Positions 54,535 through 63,741 of a stretch of 64,000 nt of DNA are shown piece by piece (position 1 is the first letter of the stretch; each line of letters starts with the position of its first letter). Origin of the DNA: Acinetobacter sp. CS-2 (GTDB lineage Bacteria > Pseudomonadota > Gammaproteobacteria > Pseudomonadales > Moraxellaceae); NCBI RefSeq assembly GCF_016599715.1, contig NZ_CP067019.1, positions 2,542,001 to 2,606,000 of the forward strand, read 5' to 3'. A model generated the notes under the pieces. It was not told the DNA's origin. It saw nothing but the letters and a program-made list of their open reading frames with translations, and did not search any database. The position numbers and the translations under genes are program-made.

Positions 54535-55527
54535 TTACCACTTGGCATAATGCTGTTCGAGCAAACCATATTCATTGATCAAGACAATTTCCTGATCATC
54601 TTGCTGAATGGTCCCGCTAATTTTAGCTTGCCATTGGCTGAACTGACTGCCCACCAGTCTTAAATTCAGATTTTCATAACGTCGCCAGCCCGTTTTGACA
54701 TCCAGATTTAATTTTTCATCCAGTGAGCGAATTGTCCAGTGCCCCTCATCCTGATGCTGGAATAAAACATCACTGACAGGATACAACACGCCATTCACCC
54801 ATAAGCAGTTTTCATTGCCAAAACTTTCATTGACCCCGGAAGCCAGATTCAAACCGATCCGGTTATTTTGCGCATCCCCAAAATTGCAGGATAACCAGAA
54901 CCAGGCCGTTTCCGGCCGTAGAAAACCACAGGTATCATCTAGTGATGCAAAAGTTCTTTCATTAAACTGTATGGTTTCACGCTGTTTATTGATAAAAAAA
55001 CCTTCACAGGCCAAAGTCGTCAGTTTTTGCGTATAAGTCCAGCCATTAATTCCCGTCGGGCTACACATACTAAGCGGGTTTGTACCAGCACAGAAAATTC
55101 GCGCACTAAGCCTGATTTCACCATATTTGGTGACGTGGATATAACGCACGCCATTGGCATGCTGGATATCAATTTGAAAAGGCGACTTGGAAAAAAAACT
55201 CTGGTTATAAAGCGGCTGTTCATCTACCACGGTATTGCGTGATAACAGGTTAATCGCATTCCACTCTAAAACCTCATGGTTTTGATGATTATAAATATAG
55301 AAAAAGGCATGCCCAGCCCATGCAATATCGGCAATGGCCAGACCAATCGTATAATGGCCATGCTGAATACAACAAAATTTAAACTTTTTATATTTTAATC
55401 GCTTGCGCCAACCAGTTAAGACATCGCCATAAGGTGTCTTGTACTGGTATTGATTCAAATCGATGGTTTTGGGGAGGGCGCTAAAACGTCCATAATGCGG
55501 TTGTCCATTTGATTGAATCAAATCCAT
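54535..55527 (-). CDS. DUF2804-family protein
   Basis: A 330-residue protein that resembles DUF2804 proteins: TGWRKRLKYKKFKFCCIQH near the start, a beta-rich middle and ETAWFWLSCNFGDAQNNRIG. Such proteins have unknown function and appear near lipid or sterol genes in some bacteria. No signal peptide. It is convergent with the ferritin-like gene and 170 bp from the DUF1543 gene. Confidence 0.7.
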   Translation of the reverse strand: MDLIQSNGQPHYGRFSALPKTIDLNQYQYKTPYGDVLTGWRKRLKYKKFKFCCIQHGHYTIGLAIADIAWAGHAFFYIYNHQNHEVLEWNAINLLSRNTVVDEQPLYNQSFFSKSPFQIDIQHANGVRYIHVTKYGEIRLSARIFCAGTNPLSMCSPTGINGWTYTQKLTTLACEGFFINKQRETIQFNERTFASLDDTCGFLRPETAWFWLSCNFGDAQNNRIGLNLASGVNESFGNENCLWVNGVLYPVSDVLFQHQDEGHWTIRSLDEKLNLDVKTGWRRYENLNLRLVGSQFSQWQAKISGTIQQDDQEIVLINEYGLLEQHYAKW

Positions 55528-55698
55528 TTATCAAATTCCATCTAGCCAAGAGATAACAATTCCTTAGCGTTATTATGCCTATATAAGCGGAACTTGAAAG
55601 TGTCAAAAAGCATATTTCATCGAAAAATACAAAAATTTATAATATTTCACCTGGTCTAATATTTGATAAATATAATTTATTAATCAATTAGATATAAA

Positions 55699-56217
55699 TC
55701 AACCCTCATCCAGCATTAAATAGGTATTTTCCCAGAGGTTCGCTGAAAACTGGCCTTCGACCAGCTCTACATAACGGCCATGAATATGATCAATCACAAT
55801 ACAATCATCTACATCTAATATTCGGTCAGTATGTTGCTTCTGCCAATGCTTGGCAAAATAAGCCTTCCCCCGTTGTTTTGCCAACATGGCATTTTGTGCC
55901 ACAACCAGAACATAACGATGCAGTTCTCCAAACTCCTGGGCATCGTAGCCACCCAGATTAATTAAAAACAGATGTTCTGAAGATGAATTCGGTGCTGCAT
56001 CGCTAAATTGGATTTGATAGTGTTTTCCGTCAAATTCAATCCCATTGATTTGCGCCCAGGCATCAATATGCAACCCTTTTTGTTCCCCAAACCATGCATT
56101 TTTCAGTTGTGGATAGACTTCTTGCAAAGTTTCACCAACTGCTAAAACCACATCATGGACTTCTGTATTGGCACGTGCATGACGACCACCGAGCATGACG
56201 ATAAATAGGCTGGGCAT
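55699..56217 (-). CDS. DUF1543-family protein
   Basis: A 172-residue protein starting MPSLFIVMLGGRHARANTE with AAGGAGAG ideally placed 7 nt upstream. Two similar halves are not obvious. It resembles DUF1543, of unknown function. A longer frame to 56268 lies in a repeat and lacks a ribosome site. Confidence 0.72.
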   Translation of the reverse strand: MPSLFIVMLGGRHARANTEVHDVVLAVGETLQEVYPQLKNAWFGEQKGLHIDAWAQINGIEFDGKHYQIQFSDAAPNSSSEHLFLINLGGYDAQEFGELHRYVLVVAQNAMLAKQRGKAYFAKHWQKQHTDRILDVDDCIVIDHIHGRYVELVEGQFSANLWENTYLMLDEG

Positions 56218-56234
56218 GATTCTCTCCTTAATTT

Positions 56235-56288
56235 TAATCCTCCTCCCTTGCGAAACAGTGTTTCTCATCCTTTTTCAAAGGAGGGGGA
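56235..56288. repeat. Pyrimidine/purine palindromic repeat
   Basis: TCCTCCTCCCTTGCG and CAAAGGAGGGGGAA are inverted arms enclosing a GCGAAACAGTGTTTCTC-like centre. It resembles the repeat at 20458-20512. Confidence 0.5.
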
Positions 56289-56400
56289 ACTTTACATGAC
56301 AAAATTTAGTTAGGAGAATAATTAACCTGAGTTCGACTTAATTTGATTGATAATTAAGCATGTTTTTAAATGTTGGTTTATTTGGTGATAAACAATAAGC

Positions 56401-57501
56401 TAGGACTTACGCACTATTACTTATAGATTCTCTGTGGTAGCAGATGATTTTTATCGAGAATAAAGTCATCAATGAAGTTTTTGATCATTGGTCTAAATAA
56501 TTTCTTCTGCCAACGATATATATTTTCAAAGATCCGCTCAAACTGGTTCTTTTGTATCTCAACGTAGGCCATCAAGGCTGAAAAAATATGATTCAAAATC
56601 AGTTTAGATCGTCTTACTTGAAACTTTTCAATATGACAAACCTGTTTAATCACCCGGTGATATTGCTCTATTTTCCAATGACTTGAATGTAATTCATGAA
56701 AACCTTCAAAGGACAATAAATCATCTTCATCTTGATGCACAATATAAAACCTCTGCTGTTCTTTTAACTGAGTCTTAAATAATTGTACAAAGCCAAAATC
56801 TTTGAGCCAGATCACTTGACCCTGATGGAAATCTGGCAATAAGCGCAGTTGAAACCATTGTCCTTTTTCTGGGGAAACCTTACGGTTACAGTCGATACCA
56901 AACATAAATCGAATACCATATTTTCTTATGGTTTTTAGATTTCCAGTCGATGAATACCAACTATCACCTGTAATAAATTGAATCTTTGCACCCCAACTGA
57001 GTACTTCACTTAACATATCCATAAAGTAATCATTCTTGGTTTTACTTTCAGATTTGTCATAAATTCGGAAATTAATTGGAATATTTTGACCATTTCGATC
57101 TGTCGCATACAAGGTAATGAGATTAATACCCTTGACGGATCGGTGGTGTTTGCCTGACCAAAAATAGCTAACCAAGTCCATATGTTGACTATATGGTTTA
57201 TCTAAAACAGTATCATCAATACTGACTATAAGTTTATTATTATCAATATGTTGAATTGATTCTTGATATAGGTCGTGAGGTGTGTAGTCTTCACGCTCTA
57301 GAAAGCGATTTACACTATCATGCGAGATATTATAAGTCTCGGCAAGTTGTGTGCAGCTAATAGAGTTCGGTTCTGTCATGAGAAAGCCCATATAAATGGG
57401 TAATGTACAAGTTGCTGTAGAAGCATGTTTAATTCGTCTGATCACAGATACTTTATAAAGTATTTTAATACTTTTTTGAATCCGTCAATGCGTAAGTCCT
57501 A
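56401..57501 (-). mobile_element. Second IS (IS701/IS4-like) nested in the IS982 element
   Basis: A 1101-bp element with 13-bp perfect terminal inverted repeats TAGGACTTACGCA / TGCGTAAGTCCTA and a 5-bp target duplication TAAGC (56396-56400 and 57502-57506). It interrupts the IS982 transposase gene near its 3' end. The exact family could not be fixed: IS701-type members usually make a 4-bp duplication. Confidence 0.88.
56417..57445 (-). CDS. DDE transposase of the nested IS (IS701/IS4-like)
   Basis: A 342-residue DDE transposase. Catalytic-like motifs: IVSIDDTVLDKPYS (first Asp), ITGDSWYSSTGN (second Asp) and HWKIEQYHRVIKQ (Glu). The N-terminus has a HTH-like stretch (SCTQLAETYNISHDSVNRF). 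The likely start is a GTG at 57445. It fills most of the nested element and looks intact. Confidence 0.82.
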   Translation of the reverse strand: MIRRIKHASTATCTLPIYMGFLMTEPNSISCTQLAETYNISHDSVNRFLEREDYTPHDLYQESIQHIDNNKLIVSIDDTVLDKPYSQHMDLVSYFWSGKHHRSVKGINLITLYATDRNGQNIPINFRIYDKSESKTKNDYFMDMLSEVLSWGAKIQFITGDSWYSSTGNLKTIRKYGIRFMFGIDCNRKVSPEKGQWFQLRLLPDFHQGQVIWLKDFGFVQLFKTQLKEQQRFYIVHQDEDDLLSFEGFHELHSSHWKIEQYHRVIKQVCHIEKFQVRRSKLILNHIFSALMAYVEIQKNQFERIFENIYRWQKKLFRPMIKNFIDDFILDKNHLLPQRIYK

Positions 57502-58361
57502 TAAGCGATGATTGCTGCCATTAGATTGACCATAAAATTGTTAACCGAGCGATGTCGGGTATGGTCAATCTGATGCAAGTTTTTTAGCTGATCATTCACG
57601 GTTTCAATCAATCCCCGTTTTGAAAGAAGCTGCTTCTCCATCTCATTATATTGAGGCAGGTTCTTCATATTCTTACGTCCAGTCGTTAAAATCTTAAGCC
57701 CTCGCTGTGATAAAACTTCGGCTTTAGCTTTACTGATATATCCCTTATCTGCGAGTAAAACTCCACTTAAGCCTTGACCTAACACATCCAGCATTTTGAC
57801 ATCGTGAACATTTCCTGATGTAAATGCAATATTAATAATTTCACCTAATTGATTGATAACCATGTGTAATTTAAAACCATAAAACCAACCCGTACTGCTT
57901 TTTCCTCGTCCTGCCAGGCCCTTAAAAACCTTATTCCTTGCAATACGACGATTATGGCAAACGATCAGTTTAGTTGAATCAATTAAGCTAATTCCTGTAC
58001 ATTGACCTTTAATTTGATGAAAGAAACACGTTAATGCTGTCAGACATTGAGGTAATAATTCAATCATTCTGTTATAGCTGGGCAGTGTAGGAAATGCTTC
58101 TTTCCAGAAGGGTCGAATCATATGGTTGTAATAATATTTGAAGAATCTAAAACCTGATTGATGGAACAGTACCGTGATGGTCATGATTTCAGATAAACAC
58201 AGGGCTTTAGCTCTCTGTCGTCTTGGTTGTTGGTCGGAAATGAGAGCCGTTTTTAATGTTGATTCAAAATCTTTGCAAAAGTCATCTATTAAACAGAATA
58301 TTTCAGTAATATAATCCACGGGAAAGCCTTTGTTGTTGCAGTTTTTTGTCTTTAGAACCAA
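57465..58361 (-). pseudogene. IS982-family transposase, C-terminus replaced by the nested insertion
   Basis: A transposase of the IS982 type: DYITEIFCLIDDFCKDFE, SLIDSTKLIVCHNRRIARNK and FYGFKLHMVINQLGEI, then DKGYI. The original end would read AAIIAYCLSPNKPTFKNM and a stop after YQSN. The insertion replaces it with RTYALTDSKKY. So about the last 18 residues are lost and 11 foreign ones gained. Start is a TTG at 58361, or a GTG at about 58319 (VDYITEIF). Confidence 0.85.
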
Positions 58362-58514
58362 AATCTTACAACTTCAAAGGCTTTTTCTTTGTTTCTTTTT
58401 TATGTCGAACTCAGGTTAATTATTACATCTCAATATGATACGCGCTGGCGACATGGATGTCGCCCGTTTGGCAGGAATACAAGGATGTATTCTCTGCCAA
58501 ACAAAGGGGTTTTG

Positions 58515-58538
58515 TTACTTTTGCCCCGTCAAAAGTAA
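58515..58538. repeat. TTACTTTTG / CAAAAGTAA palindrome
   Basis: A 9-bp stem with loop CCCCGT. A close relative (CCTACTTTTG / CAAAAGTAGG) lies at 63641-63666. Likely a dispersed intergenic palindrome. Confidence 0.6.
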
Positions 58539-58601
58539 AGAATATATGTTCTTGCATCTTCGATACCCTTCTAAAAAGGAAAAGTTTTTCTGTATGTATA
58601 A

Positions 58602-58633
58602 AAAATCGTGCTGAATTGCTTCAGCACGATTTT
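58602..58633 (-). terminator. Terminator after trpB
   Basis: A 14-bp stem AAAATCGTGCTGAA / TTCAGCACGATTTT with a 4-nt loop, T-run on the minus strand. It is about 80 bp past the trpB stop. Confidence 0.85.
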
Positions 58634-58714
58634 ATTCTTTATAAAATCCACCCTTGCGGATTCAGAATATATTCTGAAGTCCTCACCTTTAAAAAAGGAG
58701 GGCTTCAAGGCAAA

Positions 58715-59944
58715 TTACATCTCAACCATTTCTACGCCATCAATACGTGCCACAGTCATCAAGTCCTTATCGCCACGACCTGAAACAGTCGCAATAATAA
58801 TTTGATCTTTAGACATGGTTGGCGCAAGTTTAGTCACATACGCCATCGCATGTGAACTTTCCAGCGCAGGAATAATCCCTTCAATCTGGGTTAAATCACG
58901 GAAACCTTGAAGCGCTTCCTGATCATTAATCGGCACATATTCAACACGGTGCATATCTTTCAAGAAACTGTGTTCAGGACCAACGCCCGGATAATCCAGA
59001 CCGGCAGAAATTGAATGGGTTTCAATGATCTGGCCTTGCTCATCAGACATCAGATAAGTGCGGTTACCATGCAACACACCGACATGACCTGCGTTTAGCG
59101 GAGCAGAGTGCTTACCGGTTTCAATCCCCAAACCTGCTGCTTCCACACCATACATTTTCACGTCCTGATCGTTCAGGAATGGATAGAATAAACCGATCGC
59201 ATTCGAGCCACCGCCCACACAAGCCACCAATGCATCTGGCAAACGGCCCGCCTGTTCCAGAATCTGGCGACGTGCTTCACGACCAATCACAGACTGGAAG
59301 TCACGTACCAGCATCGGATACGGATGAGGACCCGCCACTGTACCGATAATATAGTAGGTACTGTCTACATTCGTTACCCAGTCACGCATCGCTTCATTTA
59401 ATGCATCTTTCAGGGTTTTAGAGCCGCTTTCTACTGGCACCACTTTAGCACCAAGCAAACGCATACGGTACACGTTCATAGCCTGACGTTTTACGTCTTC
59501 GGCACCCATATACACGACACATTCCAGGCCTAAACGCGCTGCAATCGTCGCTGTTGCCACGCCGTGCTGACCTGCACCGGTCTCCGCAATAATACGTTTT
59601 TTACCGGAAAGTTTTGCCAGCAGTGCCTGACCAATGGTGTTGTTGATTTTATGTGAGCCGGTATGGTTCAAGTCTTCACGTTTTAAGTAAATTTGCGCAC
59701 CACCCAACTCTTTTGACCATCGCTCAGCATAATATAAAGGACTAGGACGACCTACATAGTAAGCCAGATCACGGTCGAATTCTGCCAGAAACTGTTCGTC
59801 ATTTTTCATACGGAGATACAGCTTTTCTAGGTCTTCTAGAGCTGCCATCAGAGTTTCTGACACAAAACGTCCGCCATGGATACCGAAATGCCCTTTTGCA
59901 TCAGGGAATTGGGTATAGTCAATCACATTATTTTGCTGATCCAC
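58715..59944 (-). CDS. trpB: Tryptophan synthase beta subunit
   Basis: A 409-residue PLP enzyme that makes Trp from indole and Ser. PLP Lys in [12 protein letters not shown] (about 100), [10 protein letters not shown], and [12 protein letters not shown]. It overlaps trpF by 17 nt and has a terminator downstream. trpA lies 8.7 kb away. Confidence 0.97.
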   Translation of the reverse strand: MDQQNNVIDYTQFPDAKGHFGIHGGRFVSETLMAALEDLEKLYLRMKNDEQFLAEFDRDLAYYVGRPSPLYYAERWSKELGGAQIYLKREDLNHTGSHKINNTIGQALLAKLSGKKRIIAETGAGQHGVATATIAARLGLECVVYMGAEDVKRQAMNVYRMRLLGAKVVPVESGSKTLKDALNEAMRDWVTNVDSTYYIIGTVAGPHPYPMLVRDFQSVIGREARRQILEQAGRLPDALVACVGGGSNAIGLFYPFLNDQDVKMYGVEAAGLGIETGKHSAPLNAGHVGVLHGNRTYLMSDEQGQIIETHSISAGLDYPGVGPEHSFLKDMHRVEYVPINDQEALQGFRDLTQIEGIIPALESSHAMAYVTKLAPTMSKDQIIIATVSGRGDKDLMTVARIDGVEMVEM

Positions 59945-60569
59945 GTAGGACTCCTTGCATAAAGCGTTCGATGAGTTGTTGGTCTTTTATACCTTTTGCG
60001 GACTCGACACCGCCGCTCACATCCACAGCATAGGCTTGTGTGGTGAGAATTGCCTGCTCGATATTGTCAGGGTTTAAGCCCCCTGCCAAGATGAGCGGAA
60101 TATTTAATTTTGGGAAAGTGGTCCAGTCAAAGCTATGCCCGGTGCCCCCTTTTAAATCTGGATGCCAGGCATCTAACAGCACAGCACTTGCCCCTGCATC
60201 CTGATAACTTTGAATTTCGGCTTGAATATCTAAACCTGGTTTCACCTGGATGGCTTTGTACCAGCGGCGGCCGACCTGTTTGGAAATATGCTGACACTGT
60301 TCAGGACTTTCATCACCATGAAATTGCAGCATATCCAGAGGCACATCTTTTAAAACGTGTTGAATGTCATCCGCAGATGCATTGACAAATAAACCCACTG
60401 TTTGCACATAGGCAGGTACATGCTGGATCAGTTCTTTCACTTGCTCTTTGGTCACACTACGTGGACTAGGTGGAAAAAATACAAAACCAATCGCATCTGC
60501 TCCTGCATTCACAACTGAATGTATATCTTCTATTCGTGTGATTCCGCAAATTTTGGCACGGGTTCGCAT
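59928..60569 (-). CDS. trpF: Phosphoribosylanthranilate isomerase
   Basis: A 213-residue TIM barrel of the Trp pathway. Seen: [38 protein letters not shown] and [12 protein letters not shown] with [15 protein letters not shown]. It overlaps trpB by 17 nt. No attenuator is obvious upstream, and trpE/G/D/C are not in the window. Confidence 0.95.
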   Translation of the reverse strand: MRTRAKICGITRIEDIHSVVNAGADAIGFVFFPPSPRSVTKEQVKELIQHVPAYVQTVGLFVNASADDIQHVLKDVPLDMLQFHGDESPEQCQHISKQVGRRWYKAIQVKPGLDIQAEIQSYQDAGASAVLLDAWHPDLKGGTGHSFDWTTFPKLNIPLILAGGLNPDNIEQAILTTQAYAVDVSGGVESAKGIKDQQLIERFMQGVLRGSAK

Positions 60570-60697
60570 ACAATTCGCTCTAATTTTTTAACCTTAACTT
60601 TGCCAATTTATAGTCATGCTATAAACATAAGGGCGAATCATTGTAATGCAATTTCTTTAGCTTGCGTAAAGTTCATCCGAATAATTCTTGTCTGACG

Positions 60698-60726
60698 TTG
60701 TTTATCAGCAATACTATCTTTATACT
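60698..60726 (+). promoter_or_regulatory. btuB promoter
   Basis: TTGTTT (-35) at 60698-60703, 17-bp spacer, TATACT (-10) at 60721-60726. Transcription would begin just upstream of the cobalamin riboswitch. Confidence 0.75.
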
Positions 60727-60734
60727 GCGCCCAT

Positions 60735-60925
60735 CTTGCAACAAGTCAAAGCCTTAAAGCTTTAGGGAAGTTGGTGAAAATCCAACACTGCCCCCGCAAC
60801 GGTAAAAAATGAAACGTCAATCAATTTAAACCTCTGGTTTACGCCACTGCATGAAAATGTGGGAAGGTGGATTGGCAGCATGGTGCCTGCCCTGCACATT
60901 TAAGTCCGGATACCTGCTTGTTGTG
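60735..60925 (+). promoter_or_regulatory. Cobalamin (B12) riboswitch
   Basis: The hallmark B12 box is seen: TAGGGAAGTTGGTG, then CACTGCCCCCGCAACGGTAA, later TGGGAAGG and AAGTCCGGATACCTGC. Aptamer lies between the promoter and btuB. It would reduce receptor synthesis when cobalamin is abundant. Confidence 0.93.
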
Positions 60926-60939
60926 TTCTTTAACTCAAT

Positions 60940-60958
60940 CATTCACGGGGAGTGAATG
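60940..60958 (+). promoter_or_regulatory. Stem-loop that hides the btuB ribosome site
   Basis: CATTCAC (60940-60946), loop GGGGA, GTGAATG (60952-60958). The Shine-Dalgarno GGGGAG sits in the loop and adjoining stem, 7 nt before the ATG at 60960. This is likely the expression platform of the riboswitch, acting on translation. Confidence 0.6.
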
Positions 60959-60959
60959 T

Positions 60960-62810
60960 ATGGAGCACATTATGTCTATTCAATTTCAGCCTACAGCTTT
61001 AGTGGGCGCAATCGCTATTGCGATGGGTTTCTCTGCATCTGTCTCTGCACAAGACAATACAACGACTGTGAATGCTTCTTTAGACACTTTAGTCGTTACC
61101 GCAACACGCTCTGAAGAAAAGATTAAAGATGTGCCTGCGCGTATTTCAATTATTGAACCCCAAATTGTTGAACAATCACCAATTGCCTCTTTTCCTGATT
61201 TGCTCAAACATGATGCTACCATCAACATGGTTCAAAGTGGCGGTATGGGGCAACTTGCCGATATTTATTTACGTGGTACTGAATCAGACCATACTTTGAT
61301 TTTACGTGATGGCATACGATTAAATAATGCATCTTCGGGTACAGCAAGCCTTGCTTTTATTGATACCACAGATATCAAACAAATCGAAATTCTAAAAGGC
61401 CCTGCTTCTGTTCTATATGGTACAGATGCTATTGGCGGTGTGGTTCAATTGATTTCAAAAAAACCTGAAAAAACAGGTGCATTCGTTACAGGTGAAATAG
61501 GAGAACATAAAACCTATAAATCTGTCATCGGTGCTGATTTATATGAAGACGGTTTTTATGCTCAAATTCGCGGCCAACGATTAGAATCTGATGCAACAAA
61601 AGTAACCAACCAAAAAACCAACAGCCATGAAACCGCTTCTTTTGATCAAAAAGGCTTTAGTACTAAATTTGGTGTGGAAAAAGAAAAACTTGCAACATCA
61701 ATTGACTACAGTACCAATAAAGGCACCAGCCTATATGATGCTTATTCATTTAATGGTGCATTGCTGAAACAAGACTTTGAAAATGAAATTATCAATCTTC
61801 GTGGTCGTATAAACCTGACTGATCAATTTGAACTGAATGCACGTTTATCTCAATTTACGGATGAAGTCGACCAAAAAGATTCAACCGACTTTGTACATGG
61901 TAAAACTCAAGAAGCAGAACTCTATGGTAAATGGAACCTCATGCCTCAGCAGACTTTACTTACAGGTGTGACTCATCGCAATCTGGATGGCGATATTCTG
62001 TCTTATGGCACACCTTATAATGAAGATGTGGACTCAACTGGATATTATATTCAGCATCAATTTAACGGGACTAAACTCAACACCCAGATTGGTGTCCGTG
62101 TAGAAGACAATGAAAAATATGGGACTCATACTGTAGGTCAAATTGCTGCTCGCTACCAATTGCTGCCATCAACCAGCGCATATGTAAATGTAGGTACAGC
62201 ATTTAAATCGCCAACCTTGAATGAACTTTATAATTCATGGAATGGCAACCCAGATCTGAACCCTGAAGAAAGTACATCTTATGAAATTGGTTTTGACCAA
62301 AATCTGGCTTATGGTTTGCAAACAGGTTTATCTGCTTACTACACAGAAGTTAAAGATTTGATCGCCTCAGGCAGCAATGGCAAACTGACAAATATTCAAA
62401 AGGCTACTTATCAAGGTGGTGAGGCTTATTTAGGCTGGCAGCAAGATGATTTATTTGCCAAAGCAACCTATAGCTACGTTAAACCTCAAAATGAAGCAAC
62501 TCATCAAGATTTAAATCGTCGCCCTCGTCAAGGTTTTACCTTAACAACTGGCTTACAAAACGAAGTATATGGTATTAGTGCATCTTTGGTCGCTAAATCC
62601 AAATCTAAAGATTGGGATAAAAACTACAAGAACCCGGGCTATGCGACGGTTGATGTAAATGCTTTCTGGAATGTAAACCCAAATGTGAAACTATTTACCA
62701 ATATTCAAAATATTGGGGATGTTGAATATAAGACTGCATACCAAGACCAAGGTTATTACTATGTCAACGGCGGTCGCCTCGCTTCTGCGGGTGTAACCTT
62801 CCGTTACTAA
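60960..62810 (+). CDS. btuB: BtuB-like TonB-dependent vitamin B12 receptor
   Basis: A 616-residue outer-membrane receptor. Signal peptide ends SASVSAQ. TonB box LDTLVVTATRSEEK, plug domain with SGGMGQLADIYLRGTE and ILKGPASVLYGTDAIGGVV, then a beta-barrel ending in TFRY. It follows a cobalamin riboswitch, which supports the substrate. The ATG at 60972 (MSIQFQP) is an alternative start. The receptor gene has its own terminator. Confidence 0.9.
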   Translation: MEHIMSIQFQPTALVGAIAIAMGFSASVSAQDNTTTVNASLDTLVVTATRSEEKIKDVPARISIIEPQIVEQSPIASFPDLLKHDATINMVQSGGMGQLADIYLRGTESDHTLILRDGIRLNNASSGTASLAFIDTTDIKQIEILKGPASVLYGTDAIGGVVQLISKKPEKTGAFVTGEIGEHKTYKSVIGADLYEDGFYAQIRGQRLESDATKVTNQKTNSHETASFDQKGFSTKFGVEKEKLATSIDYSTNKGTSLYDAYSFNGALLKQDFENEIINLRGRINLTDQFELNARLSQFTDEVDQKDSTDFVHGKTQEAELYGKWNLMPQQTLLTGVTHRNLDGDILSYGTPYNEDVDSTGYYIQHQFNGTKLNTQIGVRVEDNEKYGTHTVGQIAARYQLLPSTSAYVNVGTAFKSPTLNELYNSWNGNPDLNPEESTSYEIGFDQNLAYGLQTGLSAYYTEVKDLIASGSNGKLTNIQKATYQGGEAYLGWQQDDLFAKATYSYVKPQNEATHQDLNRRPRQGFTLTTGLQNEVYGISASLVAKSKSKDWDKNYKNPGYATVDVNAFWNVNPNVKLFTNIQNIGDVEYKTAYQDQGYYYVNGGRLASAGVTFRY

Positions 62811-62849
62811 GCTCTTAACAGCAAAAAATTTTAAAACAGCGCAGTTTAT

Positions 62850-62881
62850 GGATAATGTTATGACCGACATTATCCTTTTTT
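62850..62881 (+). terminator. Terminator after btuB
   Basis: A 9-bp stem GGATAATGT / ACATTATCC with an 8-nt loop and a T-run. It lies between btuB and the adenosyltransferase gene, so the latter may have weaker or separate expression. Confidence 0.8.
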
Positions 62882-62912
62882 ATTGTATTCATCAAAAACT
62901 CAAGGAACAGAT

Positions 62913-63491
62913 ATGGGCCACCGTTTAAGTAAAATCTATACCCGTACCGGCGACTCAGGCACAACTGGACTCGGTGATGGTTCGCGTGTCGCCAAAGATG
63001 ACTTGCGCATTACGGCACTAGGCGATGTGGATGAGCTGAATGCCTGTATTGGCGTACTTCGCTCACAGATTGCCCACAGTACTATTGCAGAAAAAGCCAA
63101 CTGGGATAAATCCTTAAGCCTGATTCAGCACTGGTTATTCGACCTCGGCGGTGAAGTCTGCATTCCAAACTTTAACCTGGTTCAAGCGGTTTCCATCGAG
63201 TTTTTGGAAAATGACATTGACCGTATGAACGAAGCATTGCCAATGCTGAAAGACTTTATATTACCTGCCGGAACTTTAGCTTGCAGTTATGCCCATCAGG
63301 CCCGTGCCGTCTGCCGTCGTGCCGAGCGCAGTGTAATGTCGGTACATAGCCGTGACCAGAATATTCAGGCCAACTCGCTACAGTTGCTTAATCGCCTGTC
63401 CGACTGGTTATTTGTTGCATCGCGTACCTTGCAACGTGCTGAAGGCGGATCTGAAGTGCTTTGGCAAAAAAATATTAATGAGACGATTTGA
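62913..63491 (+). CDS. Cob(I)alamin adenosyltransferase (PduO type)
   Basis: A 192-residue ATP:cob(I)alamin adenosyltransferase of the PduO/MMAB type: the N-terminal ATP loop KIYTRTGDSGTTGLGDGSR is diagnostic, with VDELNACIGVLRSQI and CRRAERSVMSVH later. It converts corrinoids to the adenosyl coenzyme. The start has AAGGA at 7 nt. It follows the B12 receptor gene, which fits its role. Confidence 0.93.
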   Translation: MGHRLSKIYTRTGDSGTTGLGDGSRVAKDDLRITALGDVDELNACIGVLRSQIAHSTIAEKANWDKSLSLIQHWLFDLGGEVCIPNFNLVQAVSIEFLENDIDRMNEALPMLKDFILPAGTLACSYAHQARAVCRRAERSVMSVHSRDQNIQANSLQLLNRLSDWLFVASRTLQRAEGGSEVLWQKNINETI

Positions 63492-63640
63492 AAAAATTAA
63501 AATTTAAATCTGCTATTTGATACTCGGCCACGTCATCTGCAACTGTTCGAGGCAGGACTATATTTAAAGTCTAATGTTTTTTGCGAAAAACTTAAAAAAA
63601 TTACGGTTTTTGACGAGTTTTGCAGATGATAATGGTTTTG

Positions 63641-63666
63641 CCTACTTTTGCCGAAACAAAAGTAGG
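63641..63666. repeat. CCTACTTTTG / CAAAAGTAGG palindrome
   Basis: A 10-bp stem with loop CCGAAA, like the one at 58515. It may also act as a weak terminator for the adenosyltransferase gene, 150 bp upstream, but it lacks a T-run. Confidence 0.6.
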
Positions 63667-63741
63667 TCGAACCGAAGGTTAATTTTCAAGATATAATTCA
63701 AATGAAAAGACGCTGTAGTGACAATATTCCTTAAAGAAATT

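Larger units (their letters stand above)
56325..58416 (-). mobile_element. IS982-family element, disrupted by a nested insertion
   Basis: Perfect inverted ends ACCTGAGTTCGAC (from 56325) and GTCGAACTCAGGT (to 58416). Flanked by TAATTA on both sides (56319-56324 and 58417-58422), a likely 6-bp duplication, though the palindromic target makes it ambiguous. Without the nested element it is 986 bp, the normal IS982 size. Confidence 0.85.

Noticed and set aside
63641..63666. Rho-independent terminator of the adenosyltransferase gene
   Set aside because: There is no T-run after the stem on the plus strand and a similar palindrome is found elsewhere, so it is listed as a repeat.
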